Shown piece after piece: positions 52,313 through 60,614 of a stretch of DNA of 64,000 bases (position 1 is the stretch's first letter; the number at the start of each line of letters is the position of its first letter). The position numbers and the translations under genes were made by a program. Where the stretch lies: assembly GCA_031261455.1 (NCBI GenBank), contig JAISJP010000007.1:186001-250000 (forward strand). Reading direction: 5' to 3'. Below the pieces are notes generated by a model that had not been told where the DNA came from, did not search any database, and saw nothing but the letters and a program-made list of their open reading frames with translations. Source of the DNA: Propionibacteriaceae bacterium. Lineage in GTDB: Bacteria; Actinomycetota; Actinomycetes; Propionibacteriales; Propionibacteriaceae.

Positions 52313-52852
52313 TTACATCACGAGGTCGGCGTAATCCTGGTGGCGGGCTATCCAGCCGTTGATGAACGGGCACAGCGGTAGCACCTTACGCTCACCACGC
52401 GCGCGTACGTCATCCAACGCAAAACGGGCGAGGACCGAGCCGACGCCGAGTCCCTCAAACTGTTCGTACACCTCCGTGTGGGTGAAGACGACGAGTTCGT
52501 GAGTCAGTTGGTACTCGGCAAAGCCGGCGAGCTTGCCCTCAATGTGCGCCTCGTAGCGGTCTTTGTCCTCATTGCGGGACAGTTCAACCGGCTCTTCGCT
52601 GGGAGACGCCTCGGGCGTTGAGTCTTGGGAAGTGTGCTCTTCGATGTGCAGCGCACCGGACGGGCAACGGGCCACCACCTCACGTACCGTGTCCGCCTTG
52701 TCGGGAGTGTCGGCCCAGGCGGCGTTGATCCACGGACGGGCCTTCGTGTTGAAAACCTCCGGAAGCCCTCGAACGCACTCGGCCGCGTGCTGACAGACGT
52801 CGAGGTCGAACGACACGTCAACCTGAGGTCCGCTATACATTTTTCGCGCCAT
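52313..52852 (-). CDS. fused iron-sulfur (YjdI-type) and GNAT (YjdJ-type) protein
   Basis: A 179-residue two-domain protein. Residues ~8-70 match the divergent 4Fe-4S mono-cluster domain (YSGPQVDVSFDLDVCQHAAEC, CPSGALHIEE), which has three clear Cys. Residues ~100-179 form a small GNAT-like acetyltransferase (FEGLGVGSVLARFALDDVRA with the acetyl-CoA loop, then VLPLCPFINGWI). E. coli encodes the two as neighbouring genes yjdI and yjdJ; here they are joined by a Ser/Glu-rich linker. The function of either is unknown. AGGAGAAG precedes the ATG. Confidence 0.85.
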   Translation of the reverse strand: MARKMYSGPQVDVSFDLDVCQHAAECVRGLPEVFNTKARPWINAAWADTPDKADTVREVVARCPSGALHIEEHTSQDSTPEASPSEEPVELSRNEDKDRYEAHIEGKLAGFAEYQLTHELVVFTHTEVYEQFEGLGVGSVLARFALDDVRARGERKVLPLCPFINGWIARHQDYADLVM

Positions 52853-52884
52853 CTTCTCCTGCCTCATCTGTCCTGTCTGCGGAA

Positions 52885-52901
52885 TTGAAAAGTTCTCAAT
52901 A
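52885..52901. promoter_or_regulatory. small inverted repeat upstream of the fusion gene
   Basis: ATTGA-n7-TCAAT, containing GTTCTC. Related GAGAAC/GTTCTC motifs recur at 53014 and 53034, before the divergent gene at 53089. A shared operator is possible but unproven. Confidence 0.3.
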
Positions 52902-53088
52902 CCGGCGACATGCAATTTTTTTACGTTTCATTTTCTCATATTTGCGGTGTCGAAGTGCAAAGTCTGGGAAATACCGAAAGAATCTTGCCCAAATTTCCTC
53001 TTGAAAGGTTGAGAACAATCCTCACAAACCGTCGTTCTCGATGGGCTATTAGAGATAAGAACCTCACCGAAGAGACCAGGAGCAAGCC

Positions 53089-53742
53089 ATGACGATGGCG
53101 CCAATACAAGAAGAACCGGGCAACGAGCCACCACCTTGGGTGGAAGCCGACCGCGATGACGGTGGGCTTGACGGACTTGATGGGGCAACAGCAGTTCTTG
53201 ACCCACATGATTGGGTGCAGGCTGCTCCATTTCGCGCAATGGCTCACCGACTAGTTGCCGACTCTGAACTCAATTGGCAAGCCGTTGCCATTGGCACCAA
53301 CATCCCCCTACGGACGATGCGTTCGCTGCTCGGATTGAGCGCAGGTCGCCCGCCACGTCGTATTCGTAGAGTGGACGCTAGGCGCCTGATGGCGGTTACC
53401 GCCCAAACCCTCAAGAGCGTCGCCGGGACTCATGGAGATGCCATCCCCGCACGCTTGGCCCTGTTGGACCTGCCTTTCTATCCGTCCCCAACAGTGTTGG
53501 CGCGCATCGCGAGCACCGACGTGGGCACCGCTGCTGGGCTGCTCAACGGTTGGATAGAGCGCTGTCCACTTGGCGTCATCTGGCGCATCCAGGCATTTGC
53601 GCAAGAACAGCACGCCGCCATGACTGCCGACTATTTGGCCTCGCCACGGCCTCGCCAAGAGGACATAGCATGCCCAGAGTGCCTACTCGCCGAAGCGCAG
53701 GCTCACGCTGAACACGAAGACTGCCTAGCGCTGGCGGCCTGA
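53089..53742 (+). CDS. actinobacterial protein with HTH-like region, function unknown
   Basis: A 217-residue cytosolic protein. After an acidic start, the segment WVQAAPFRAMAHRLVADSEL and NWQAVAIGTNIPLRTMRSLL resembles a helix-turn-helix, followed by basic GRPPRRIRRVDARRLMAVTA. Similar proteins with this AAPFRAH...RRI pattern occur across Micrococcales and relatives without a known role. The C-terminus has CPECLLAEA and a His/Glu stretch that might bind metal. AGGAGC precedes the ATG. A DNA-binding role is only inferred. Confidence 0.75.
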   Translation: MTMAPIQEEPGNEPPPWVEADRDDGGLDGLDGATAVLDPHDWVQAAPFRAMAHRLVADSELNWQAVAIGTNIPLRTMRSLLGLSAGRPPRRIRRVDARRLMAVTAQTLKSVAGTHGDAIPARLALLDLPFYPSPTVLARIASTDVGTAAGLLNGWIERCPLGVIWRIQAFAQEQHAAMTADYLASPRPRQEDIACPECLLAEAQAHAEHEDCLALAA

Positions 53743-53832
53743 GCCCGTGACTGCTATTCGTCCTTTGACTGGTACCAGTGCTTTGACGCCTTGCGCTCCG
53801 ACTGTGGGCGCCCCATGCTGGCTGCGTGAGAC

Positions 53833-54513
53833 ATGACCGCGACCTGGCCATGGGTGAGTCTCCTCATCACTTGCGCCTCAGCACTCACCTACACTCACAC
53901 GCGTCTGCTGGTCCCCCGTATCGCCGAACCGGACGACGGCGCGGAGCTTGGCAAACGCAGTTATGTGTCGCTGGGAACAACCCGTGAACTAGTGGCCTTG
54001 GGCGTCTTGCTGGTCGTCGCCCAACTCATGGGCGCACTCGCACCACAATCCCTGTGGCCGATCTGGATGGTCGCTGGATCCAGCATGCTGGTGTTGGTGT
54101 GGGTGGATGCCCTGACTACTTGGCTGCCCACCCCACTGCTGGCGCTGGTGAGCACAGAACTGTTTGCGGCTATCGTGCTCAGTTGTTGGCTCTCCGACTC
54201 CCCCACTCAGTTGCTCGCCCGCATGTCCGTCGGGGCAGTTGGCAGCGCAGCCCTGTTCGCCATCGTCTGGCTAGTCAGCAGAGGTGGTTTCGGTTTCGGT
54301 GACGTCCGACTTGCCCCGCTGATAGGCGCAGTTGCCGCCAGCACTAGCCTCACCCATTGGTACGTTTCCCTGCTAGCAGGCTCCCTAGTCGGAGTCGTGC
54401 TGGCCCTGATCCCCCACAAGGTGGCTCCCGGCACCAAGAACGGCTTCGCCTACGCCCCCTCCATGCTCGCTGGCCCCTACCTAGCGTGCATCTGGTTGGC
54501 CGTGGTCGGATGA
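53833..54513 (+). CDS. A24-type prepilin peptidase family protein
   Basis: Multi-pass membrane aspartic peptidase of 226 residues, about six helices. The two catalytic Asp are in VWVDALTTWLP and GFGFGDVRLAPLIG (GxGD motif). The N-terminal methyltransferase domain of PilD is absent, as in short CpaA/TadV-like enzymes. No pilin, secretion ATPase or TadC gene is in the window, so its substrate must be encoded elsewhere or the enzyme has another role. Confidence 0.85.
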   Translation: MTATWPWVSLLITCASALTYTHTRLLVPRIAEPDDGAELGKRSYVSLGTTRELVALGVLLVVAQLMGALAPQSLWPIWMVAGSSMLVLVWVDALTTWLPTPLLALVSTELFAAIVLSCWLSDSPTQLLARMSVGAVGSAALFAIVWLVSRGGFGFGDVRLAPLIGAVAASTSLTHWYVSLLAGSLVGVVLALIPHKVAPGTKNGFAYAPSMLAGPYLACIWLAVVG

Positions 54514-54525
54514 AGAACTGCTACG

Positions 54526-54972
54526 TCAGTGACGCGAAGAACCGCCGACGACCACTGGTTCGTCGGTGCCCAGTTGAGTTTCGTGACCGGCAAGGCGGGC
54601 GCGAAGGACTTGGGCGACGGTGCTGCCTAGCGTGAGCGGGTCAACCGGGAGCATGGAGACGGCTTCGGCGTTGGACCAGGCGGCTAGCCAGGAGTCTTGA
54701 GGTCTGGCGACCAGGAGCACCACGTCGGGGGGCGCGTCCAGCTCGTCTTTTAGCTCGTGACAGACGCCCATGCCGCCCGCAGGAGTGGTCTCTGCGTCTA
54801 GGATCGCTAGGTCAAAGGGACGGGCGTCCAGCGCGGCACGCAGGGCGTCACGGGTGGCAAACTCGCGGATGTCCAAGTCCGGTAGGTCTGGAGCAACGCG
54901 CGTACCTATGGCAGACTTCACCGCGTCGCGGACACTTCGATCACCCGAATAGATAGCTACCAACAAACTCAT
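54526..54972 (-). CDS. receiver-domain (CheY-like) protein
   Basis: A 148-residue single-domain protein. The probable phosphoacceptor Asp is in LAILDAETTPAGGMGVC, preceded by acidic DIREFATRDALR. A conserved Thr/Ser and Lys are replaced or unclear (VVLLVARPQDSWLAAW), so it may not be phosphorylated. There is no output domain or adjacent kinase. It lies upstream of the pspA terminator and is transcribed in the same direction as pspA, which suggests a stress-response link. Confidence 0.75.
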   Translation of the reverse strand: MSLLVAIYSGDRSVRDAVKSAIGTRVAPDLPDLDIREFATRDALRAALDARPFDLAILDAETTPAGGMGVCHELKDELDAPPDVVLLVARPQDSWLAAWSNAEAVSMLPVDPLTLGSTVAQVLRARLAGHETQLGTDEPVVVGGSSRH

Positions 54973-55038
54973 GTAATCAATCCTTGCATGCGCGAGCCTG
55001 CCAGCCCAAGGGAATGCGGGTCACCGTTTGGTAAAACA

Positions 55039-55079
55039 GAGGTGGGTTCTGTCCAGAGCATCCGGACAGAACCCACCTC
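55039..55079 (-). terminator. pspA terminator
   Basis: 16-bp stem GAGGTGGGTTCTGTCC / GGACAGAACCCACCTC with a nine-base loop; TGTTTTACC follows on the minus strand. Confidence 0.8.
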
Positions 55080-55103
55080 GTGGTTAGGCAATTGAAACCT
55101 CAG

Positions 55104-55895
55104 CTACAGCGCGACGTCACCCTCAGCAGGAGCAGGCGCGGCAACTGGCGCAGCCGGAGCTGCCGACAGGGCGGGAGCGGGAGCGCCCGGACCAACGGCG
55201 AGAGCGGCCTTCATGCTGGCAAGCTCGTTCTCGACAGCAGACGAGGATGCCATGGCGTCCAGTTCGCGAGTGATGTCGTCCTTGTAAGTCATGGACGGGT
55301 CTTCGAGCGCACCGGAGGCGAGCAGCTCATCAACGGCAGATGCGCGGGCCTGCAACTCCAGCGTCTTGTCTTGCGCCCGCTGGATAGCCTGACCGACATC
55401 GCCGAACTCTTCGCTCAGGCCGGTGAACGCCTCGTTGACGCGAGTCTGCGCCTCGGCAGCCTGGTAGGTGGCCTTGATGGTCTCCTTCTGTGTGCGGAAG
55501 GCATCGATGCGCTGCTGCAACTGCGTTGAGGCGCGCACCAACTTCTCTTCCTCGGCCTGTAGCACGTTGTACTGAGTCCTGAGGTCGGCCTGCTGGGCCT
55601 GCAAACCGGACTTGCGAGTCAGCGCCTCGCGTGCCAAGTCTTCGCGTCCGGCAGCCAAGGCTTGCTGCGCGGCTGCGGTCATCTTGTCGACCTCGGTCTG
55701 CAACTGGTTGACCTGAATCTCCACGCGCTTGCGACTGGTCGCGACATCGGCCACGCCACGACGCACGCGCTGCAGCAACTCCTGCTGCTTCTTGTACGAA
55801 TAGTCCAGCGTCTCGCGCGGGTCTTCCCACTTGTCAGCGACCTTCTCCGCCTTAGAACGGAAGATCATCAGGAACCTCTCCCACAGACTAGCCAT
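55104..55895 (-). CDS. pspA: PspA/IM30 family protein
   Basis: ESCRT-III-like membrane-remodelling protein that protects the membrane under envelope stress. The 263-residue chain is almost entirely coiled coil (DPRETLDYSYKKQQELLQRV, KSGLQAQQADLRTQYNVLQA), the canonical PspA domain, plus an Ala/Pro tail of about 40 residues. It ends at a strong terminator. No pspBC or PspN-like gene is adjacent. Confidence 0.93.
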   Translation of the reverse strand: MASLWERFLMIFRSKAEKVADKWEDPRETLDYSYKKQQELLQRVRRGVADVATSRKRVEIQVNQLQTEVDKMTAAAQQALAAGREDLAREALTRKSGLQAQQADLRTQYNVLQAEEEKLVRASTQLQQRIDAFRTQKETIKATYQAAEAQTRVNEAFTGLSEEFGDVGQAIQRAQDKTLELQARASAVDELLASGALEDPSMTYKDDITRELDAMASSSAVENELASMKAALAVGPGAPAPALSAAPAAPVAAPAPAEGDVAL

Positions 55896-56240
55896 CTCTT
55901 TGTCCTCGACCCTTCTCTATCGGCTTGCTTAACGCCATATTGATTGCAAAGCTCTTGTAAGGCACACAAGACTTGGCAGTCCCACCCGTGTTTCGCTTGA
56001 CGCGATCATCAAGGTGAACCGCTTGTCGCGGTCCGCGTGCCACAGCTAAGCCTATATCGCGTAAGGGTGAAATGGGGCCTCAACTGCAAACATTCGCGCC
56101 AGAACTGCGCCCGCGACTACACTAAGTGCGTGACTCGTTGGCGCGCCGACGGGTGAGTCTGGACACAGACACGACCACAAGACCACAAGTCAACAGATCA
56201 AGCACTAGCCAACGATCAAGAAATGAACGCAAGATAAGAC
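55896..56240. other. divergent intergenic region, pspA / DUF3043
   Basis: No gene in about 345 bases. It must hold promoters for both neighbours; no clear boxes or hairpins stand out. Confidence 0.4.
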
Positions 56241-56855
56241 ATGGGCCTTTTCGAGAGCTACGAGCAGCAGAGCAAACCGGCAACCAAGCCGTCTAAGTCA
56301 AGGATGACCGCCGTCATCCCAGTGTCCCAGTCTGACGCTACCGGTGCCACCGACGTGAGCGACAACAGCCAGAAGAAGAACCGTCCCACGCCAAGTCGCA
56401 AAGAATCACAGGCGGCGCGCATGGAGGCCATGCACCCGAAGCTGACGAAGAAGGAACAACAGCGTCGCGAGACTCAGGCGCAGGCAAAGCGCAACGCGTT
56501 ACGAGAGCAGTTGCACGAAAGCGAACCGGAACGCGCAATGATGCGCAACTACGTAGATTCGCGCTGGAGCCTCACCGAGTTCATGCTGCCGATCATGATT
56601 GTGCTACTCGCCGCGTCGCTGCTGGGATCGGCTTGGCCGTTGCTGGTTATGGCCTCCACCGGAACGCTTTGGGCGCTGATGCTCGCCTGCTTGGTCAACA
56701 TCTTCATCTTCTGGCGCGGCTTCAAGGACGAGTTGTGGGAGCGCTACCCTGGCGTGCGGACCAAGGGTCTGCTATCGGGCATGATCTCCCGCATGGTCGC
56801 CATGCGCCGCTTCCGCATGCCAGGCGTTGCCGTTGAGCGCGGCGGCACCTACTAG
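56241..56855 (+). CDS. DUF3043 membrane protein
   Basis: A 204-residue actinobacterial protein of unknown function. A long, very basic cytosolic N-terminus (KLTKKEQQRRETQAQAKRNA) leads to two membrane helices (EFMLPIMIVLLAASLLGSAW and GTLWALMLACLVNIFIFW) and a short basic tail. Family hallmarks are DSRWSLTEFMLP and FKDELWERYP. The close spacing to the next genes suggests a shared transcript. Confidence 0.88.
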   Translation: MGLFESYEQQSKPATKPSKSRMTAVIPVSQSDATGATDVSDNSQKKNRPTPSRKESQAARMEAMHPKLTKKEQQRRETQAQAKRNALREQLHESEPERAMMRNYVDSRWSLTEFMLPIMIVLLAASLLGSAWPLLVMASTGTLWALMLACLVNIFIFWRGFKDELWERYPGVRTKGLLSGMISRMVAMRRFRMPGVAVERGGTY

Positions 56856-56921
56856 GCCCCGGGGCGCGACGGAGCGCACAAAAGCGCACATTCACGACTG
56901 CGAAAGGAATAGGATTCACTC

Positions 56922-57134
56922 ATGTTTCACTGGCTAGCAGAACTGGAAGACGGTTCCCGACTGGACGAGTCCACCGAGTTGACGCTCGGTCTGGACACGC
57001 AGTTTGACTCCCAAGAGGAAGCCGAGGCTTGGCTTGGAGACTTCTGGTCCCTGTTTGGGGACTTCGACATCGCTCAGGTGAGTCTGTTGCAAGGTGACGA
57101 ACTGGTCTTCGGCCCGATGGGGCTGGAAAAGTAG
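56922..57134 (+). CDS. small acidic protein, function unknown
   Basis: A 70-residue, strongly acidic soluble protein (WLAELEDGSRLDESTELTLG, EEAEAWLGDFWSLFGDFD). AAAGGAATAGGA precedes the ATG, so it is probably expressed. Similar small proteins sit near sucB in some actinobacteria; I do not recognise a domain. Confidence 0.7.
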   Translation: MFHWLAELEDGSRLDESTELTLGLDTQFDSQEEAEAWLGDFWSLFGDFDIAQVSLLQGDELVFGPMGLEK

Positions 57135-57187
57135 GTCACGCGGTAGGCTTGGTGCTCTAAGATCTCAAGTCTTCTTAAGGTGCAAAT

Positions 57188-58693
57188 ATGGCTGTCGAGT
57201 TGATTCTTCCGGCGTTGGGCGAATCTGTCACCGAAGGTACTGTCACGCGTTGGCTCAAGCAGGTCGGCGATCATGTGAGTGCCGACGAACCTGTCGTGGA
57301 GGTGTCCACAGACAAGGTGGATACTGAAGTGCCCGCGCCCGCGACGGGCGTCATCACCCAGATTCTTCATCAAGAGGACGCCATTGTGCCCGTCGGCACC
57401 GTCTTGGCCCTGATTGGTGACGCTGCCGAGCAGGTGGCAGTGGTCGCCGGTGCGCCTGAGGGACAAGCGAGTGTTGCACAGGCTGCCAGTGCGGTTAGCG
57501 ACACTGCTGCTGCCGAAGTGAGTCAAGGGCTCGGTTGGAGACTGCCGCAAATCAGCCAAGAGACCGATGTCCCGCCACCACCGCCAGCGCCTGAGCCTGA
57601 GGCCCAACCGAAGCCAGAGCCGGAACCTGTTGTCCTTACGGTGCCTGCACCTGGCCCGGTTGCTGCTGTAGCGCCCGTTCCTGAAGCGGTTGAGCGGACT
57701 GCGTCTGTGCCGGCAGCTGTCGTGACGGAACCTGTGGCGACAGAATCCGCGTCCCCAGAACACGCTGCCCCAGAATCGCAGGCTCTCACCCAAGAGTCGG
57801 CCAGCGATGACGCTGAACCGGCATCCGGATCGCCGTATGTGGTGCCGCTGGTGCGCAAACTGGCGGGTGACTTGGACGTTGATCTGAACGCCGTCGTCGG
57901 CACGGGCGTTGGCGGACGCATCCGCAAGGAGGACGTGCAGGCTGCAGCCGACGCGTCGGCTGCGCAGCGGGCAGTGTCCACCGATGAGCCGGCAAACGAG
58001 GCAGCAGGTGCGGCCACGGGAGCGCGGACCACCGTGTTGCTGCCGCAGTTGGCGGTGCCGGGCACGTCCCAGCCGCTGTCCCAGATTCAGGCGGCGACCG
58101 CAGAGCGTCTTGTCGAAAGCCAGCACTCCAGTGCACAACTGAGCGCCACGGTAGAGCTTGATCTCACCGGAATTGAGCCTGCCCTGCGCTTGGCGGCCAT
58201 CGTCAAAGCCGCCTCGGCCGCGCTGAGCGCAACGCCGTCCGTGAATGCCAGTATTGAGGGCAACATCGCCACCTATCACCGCGAGGCCAACATTGGAATC
58301 GCTTGTGAAACCGACTTTGGGCTGATTGTCCCGGTCATTCGTTTGGCGATAGCGAAGGCAGTGACAACCATCGCACAAGAGATCACCGAGGCAGCCAAGG
58401 GTGCGACATTGGGTCTGGTGGCCCCGCAGCAACTAGTTGGCGGCACGTTCACCATTGTGGACAACTCCGCAACGGGGGCGCTGCTGACGTCGGCCATCAT
58501 CAACCAGCCGCAGGTCGCCATCCTGAGCATCGGTGCTGCCGGGCAACGTCCAAAGGTGGTGGCTGACGCTTTCGGTGTTGACACCATCGTGGTGCGCACC
58601 TTGGCTTACGCCACGCTCACCTATGATCGACGCATCGTCTCCCCCGCCGATGCTGGCGAGTTTCTGGCGGCGCTGGCCCGCGCGTTAGCGTAA
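57188..58693 (+). CDS. lipoyl/E2 acyltransferase-like protein with degenerate active site
   Basis: Shaped like the E2 of 2-oxoacid dehydrogenases, 501 residues: one lipoyl domain with the modifiable Lys43 (EVSTDKVDTEVPAP), a Pro/Glu/Ala linker, an E3-binding domain (215-253, VRKLAGDLDVDLNAVVGTGV) and a C-terminal catalytic fold (295-501, GGTFTIVDNSATGALL, IINQPQVAIL). The catalytic signature HxxxDG is replaced by RRIVSP at 481-486, so His and Asp are both lost, and about 20 residues are missing before VKAASAALSATP. It is probably not an active acyltransferase, but could still carry lipoate or organise a complex. In relatives, lipB and lipA lie just downstream; here they are absent. Confidence 0.85.
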   Translation: MAVELILPALGESVTEGTVTRWLKQVGDHVSADEPVVEVSTDKVDTEVPAPATGVITQILHQEDAIVPVGTVLALIGDAAEQVAVVAGAPEGQASVAQAASAVSDTAAAEVSQGLGWRLPQISQETDVPPPPPAPEPEAQPKPEPEPVVLTVPAPGPVAAVAPVPEAVERTASVPAAVVTEPVATESASPEHAAPESQALTQESASDDAEPASGSPYVVPLVRKLAGDLDVDLNAVVGTGVGGRIRKEDVQAAADASAAQRAVSTDEPANEAAGAATGARTTVLLPQLAVPGTSQPLSQIQAATAERLVESQHSSAQLSATVELDLTGIEPALRLAAIVKAASAALSATPSVNASIEGNIATYHREANIGIACETDFGLIVPVIRLAIAKAVTTIAQEITEAAKGATLGLVAPQQLVGGTFTIVDNSATGALLTSAIINQPQVAILSIGAAGQRPKVVADAFGVDTIVVRTLAYATLTYDRRIVSPADAGEFLAALARALA

Positions 58694-58820
58694 GACACAC
58701 GCAAGGCGATAGCATTTCATCCGGATATCTTTGAATAAGCACTGATTTACAAAGACGAGACCCGCCCCGCGCGATCACCACGGTCAGGGGCAGAGACAAG
58801 AACCGCTAAGAGGAGCAGGT

Positions 58821-59582
58821 ATGGCCAGCGAGAGAGCTAAGCAGGCAGCCGAGAAGGCGAAAGCTGAGGCGAAGGCCGTACGCGAGGCCAAGAAGAAGAG
58901 CGAGGACCCCGCAGACTGGGGCTGGTTCCGTCAAATGGGCGAAACGCTCAAGATGACGAGTCAGGCCGACCCGAAAAACAAGTTCTATCTGATCGGCACC
59001 GTTGTTGGTTCCATTGTGATCGGTTTTGTTGTCGGTCTGCTGCTCGGTCATCAATGGCAGGGCCTCATCTTTGGTTTCTTGGTGAGCTTGAGCCTCTTCA
59101 TGTTGTTGCTCAACAGACTGGCCAAGACCAGCGTCTACAGCCGTTACAAGGGGCAGCCCGGCTACGGTCAGGTGGGCCTGATGATGCTGAACAAGAAGAA
59201 GTGGACATACACCGCAGCCATTGAGGGCAACAGGCAGCAGGACTGCGTGCATCGCGCTGTCGGACCAGCCGGACTTATCCTCGTTGCTGACGGCGACCCG
59301 ACGCGCGTCAAGCCCGTTCTGGCTACCGCAAAGAGACGGCATGAGGGTGTAGCGTACGGCGTTCCCGTAATCGCTATCATCACCGGCGAGGGCGAGGGCC
59401 AGATCCCAGTGCCGAAGTTGGCCGACTACATCAACAAGCTGCCCAAGAAGCTGAGCACGACGGATATCGCCGAACTTGAGGGTCGTCTGCGGGCGCTGGA
59501 CAACATGCGTGGCCGCGCGCCCATCCCGAAGGGCCCACTGCCCAACGTGCATGTTTCGCGTCGCGCCCTGCGAGGCCACTAG
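58821..59582 (+). CDS. DUF4191 membrane protein
   Basis: A 253-residue actinobacterial family of unknown function, typically encoded between lipA and glnA. Basic N-terminus (KQAAEKAKAEAKAVREAKKK), two membrane helices (FYLIGTVVGSIVIGFVVGLL, GLIFGFLVSLSLFMLLLNRL), then a soluble domain with GPAGLILVADGDPTRVK and GVPVIAIITGEGEGQIPV. AGGAG precedes the ATG. The next gene starts two bases after its stop. Confidence 0.9.
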   Translation: MASERAKQAAEKAKAEAKAVREAKKKSEDPADWGWFRQMGETLKMTSQADPKNKFYLIGTVVGSIVIGFVVGLLLGHQWQGLIFGFLVSLSLFMLLLNRLAKTSVYSRYKGQPGYGQVGLMMLNKKKWTYTAAIEGNRQQDCVHRAVGPAGLILVADGDPTRVKPVLATAKRRHEGVAYGVPVIAIITGEGEGQIPVPKLADYINKLPKKLSTTDIAELEGRLRALDNMRGRAPIPKGPLPNVHVSRRALRGH

Positions 59583-59584
59583 CC

Positions 59585-60286
59585 ATGACCCTCGGCATCA
59601 TCGGGGCGATGGACGAGGAGGTTCGCGCGCTTCGCGATGCCCTTGTAGACCCCGCTCCGGCTGTCGTCTTTGGCTCGCCCGTGATTCGGGGAGACATTGA
59701 CGGCGTTGAGGTGCTGCTGATGCGCTCGGGTGTTGGCAAGGTAAACGCGGCCTTGGCTACCGTCGCGCTAGCGCACGCCGGGGCCACGCACATCGTCTTC
59801 ACTGGAATGGCGGGTGGAATCGGTGCTGGCGTCCACATCGGTGACGCTGTCATCGCCACAGACTTAGTGCAACATGACGTGGATGTCACCGCCTTTGGGG
59901 TGCAGCCCGGACAACTTCTCAGTGAGTCCATGACTTGGCAGTCCGACCCGCCGTTGGCCGATCAGTTGGCGCGCGCCTTTGCCGTCGCCACCGCCAACAT
60001 GGACGTGTCGGCCCATCGGGGGCGCATCGCCTCCGGGGACCAGTTCATCGCCTCCCACACTCGGGCTGGCGAGATCGCCGAACAGTTTGGTGCCATTGCC
60101 GTCGAGATGGAAGGTGCCGCTACAGCGCAGGTTTGCACCAAGCTTGGGGTGCCGTTCGCCGTGCTGCGCTGGATCTCCGACACCGCCGACGACGCTGCCA
60201 TCGAAGATTTCCCGCTTTTCTGCGAACGAATCGCCGAACTTGACTTGGCAATTGTCCGGGCCCTCGTCGGCGCTGTCCGCGACTGA
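59585..60286 (+). CDS. mtnN: 5'-methylthioadenosine/S-adenosylhomocysteine nucleosidase
   Basis: Hydrolyses MTA and SAH to adenine and thioribose/homocysteine sugars, clearing SAM by-products. The 233-residue protein starts LGIIGAMDEEVRAL, has FTGMAGGIG, IASGDQFI, the catalytic VEMEGAATAQVC and RWISDTADDAA. It follows the DUF4191 gene by two bases and is likely co-transcribed. Confidence 0.94.
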   Translation: MTLGIIGAMDEEVRALRDALVDPAPAVVFGSPVIRGDIDGVEVLLMRSGVGKVNAALATVALAHAGATHIVFTGMAGGIGAGVHIGDAVIATDLVQHDVDVTAFGVQPGQLLSESMTWQSDPPLADQLARAFAVATANMDVSAHRGRIASGDQFIASHTRAGEIAEQFGAIAVEMEGAATAQVCTKLGVPFAVLRWISDTADDAAIEDFPLFCERIAELDLAIVRALVGAVRD

Positions 60287-60416
60287 GTTGGAGCTTGTCG
60301 CTCTACAAGCCTGAGGGCCGCCTTGATGGCAATCAATGTGGATGCTGCGACTGGCGCGTAGCATGACGGGTACAGAATCACCCCACCCTGCGTGAGAGCA
60401 CGCGCTCACCCACCCC

Positions 60417-60444
60417 CGTCACCCTGCGCGCAGTCGCAGGGTCC
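60417..60444. repeat. REP-like palindromic repeat, copy C
   Basis: ACCCTGCG-CGCAGT-CGCAGGGT, perfect 8-bp stem, in the 328-base gap upstream of glnA. Best copy of the three. Confidence 0.6.
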
Positions 60445-60467
60445 ACACGGGCAAGTTCAGGCTTTCA

Positions 60468-60494
60468 GTAACAAGCCTGAAACATCTGCTAAAC
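60468..60494 (+). promoter_or_regulatory. GlnR-type box upstream of glnA
   Basis: GTAAC-n6-GAAAC-n6-TAAAC matches the a1-b1-a2 pattern of actinobacterial GlnR sites. It lies about 120 bases before the glnA start, where nitrogen regulation is expected. A -35-like TTGACC follows at 60508. Confidence 0.6.
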
Positions 60495-60614
60495 ATGTTG
60501 GTGCTTATTGACCGATAGTGTTAACACCTGTAGGGAGACATCCGTCATGAACTCTTGCGCGTGCCGGGCGTCATCTCAACAGCGACACAAGTGACACAAA
60601 ACTGGGAGGGACCA

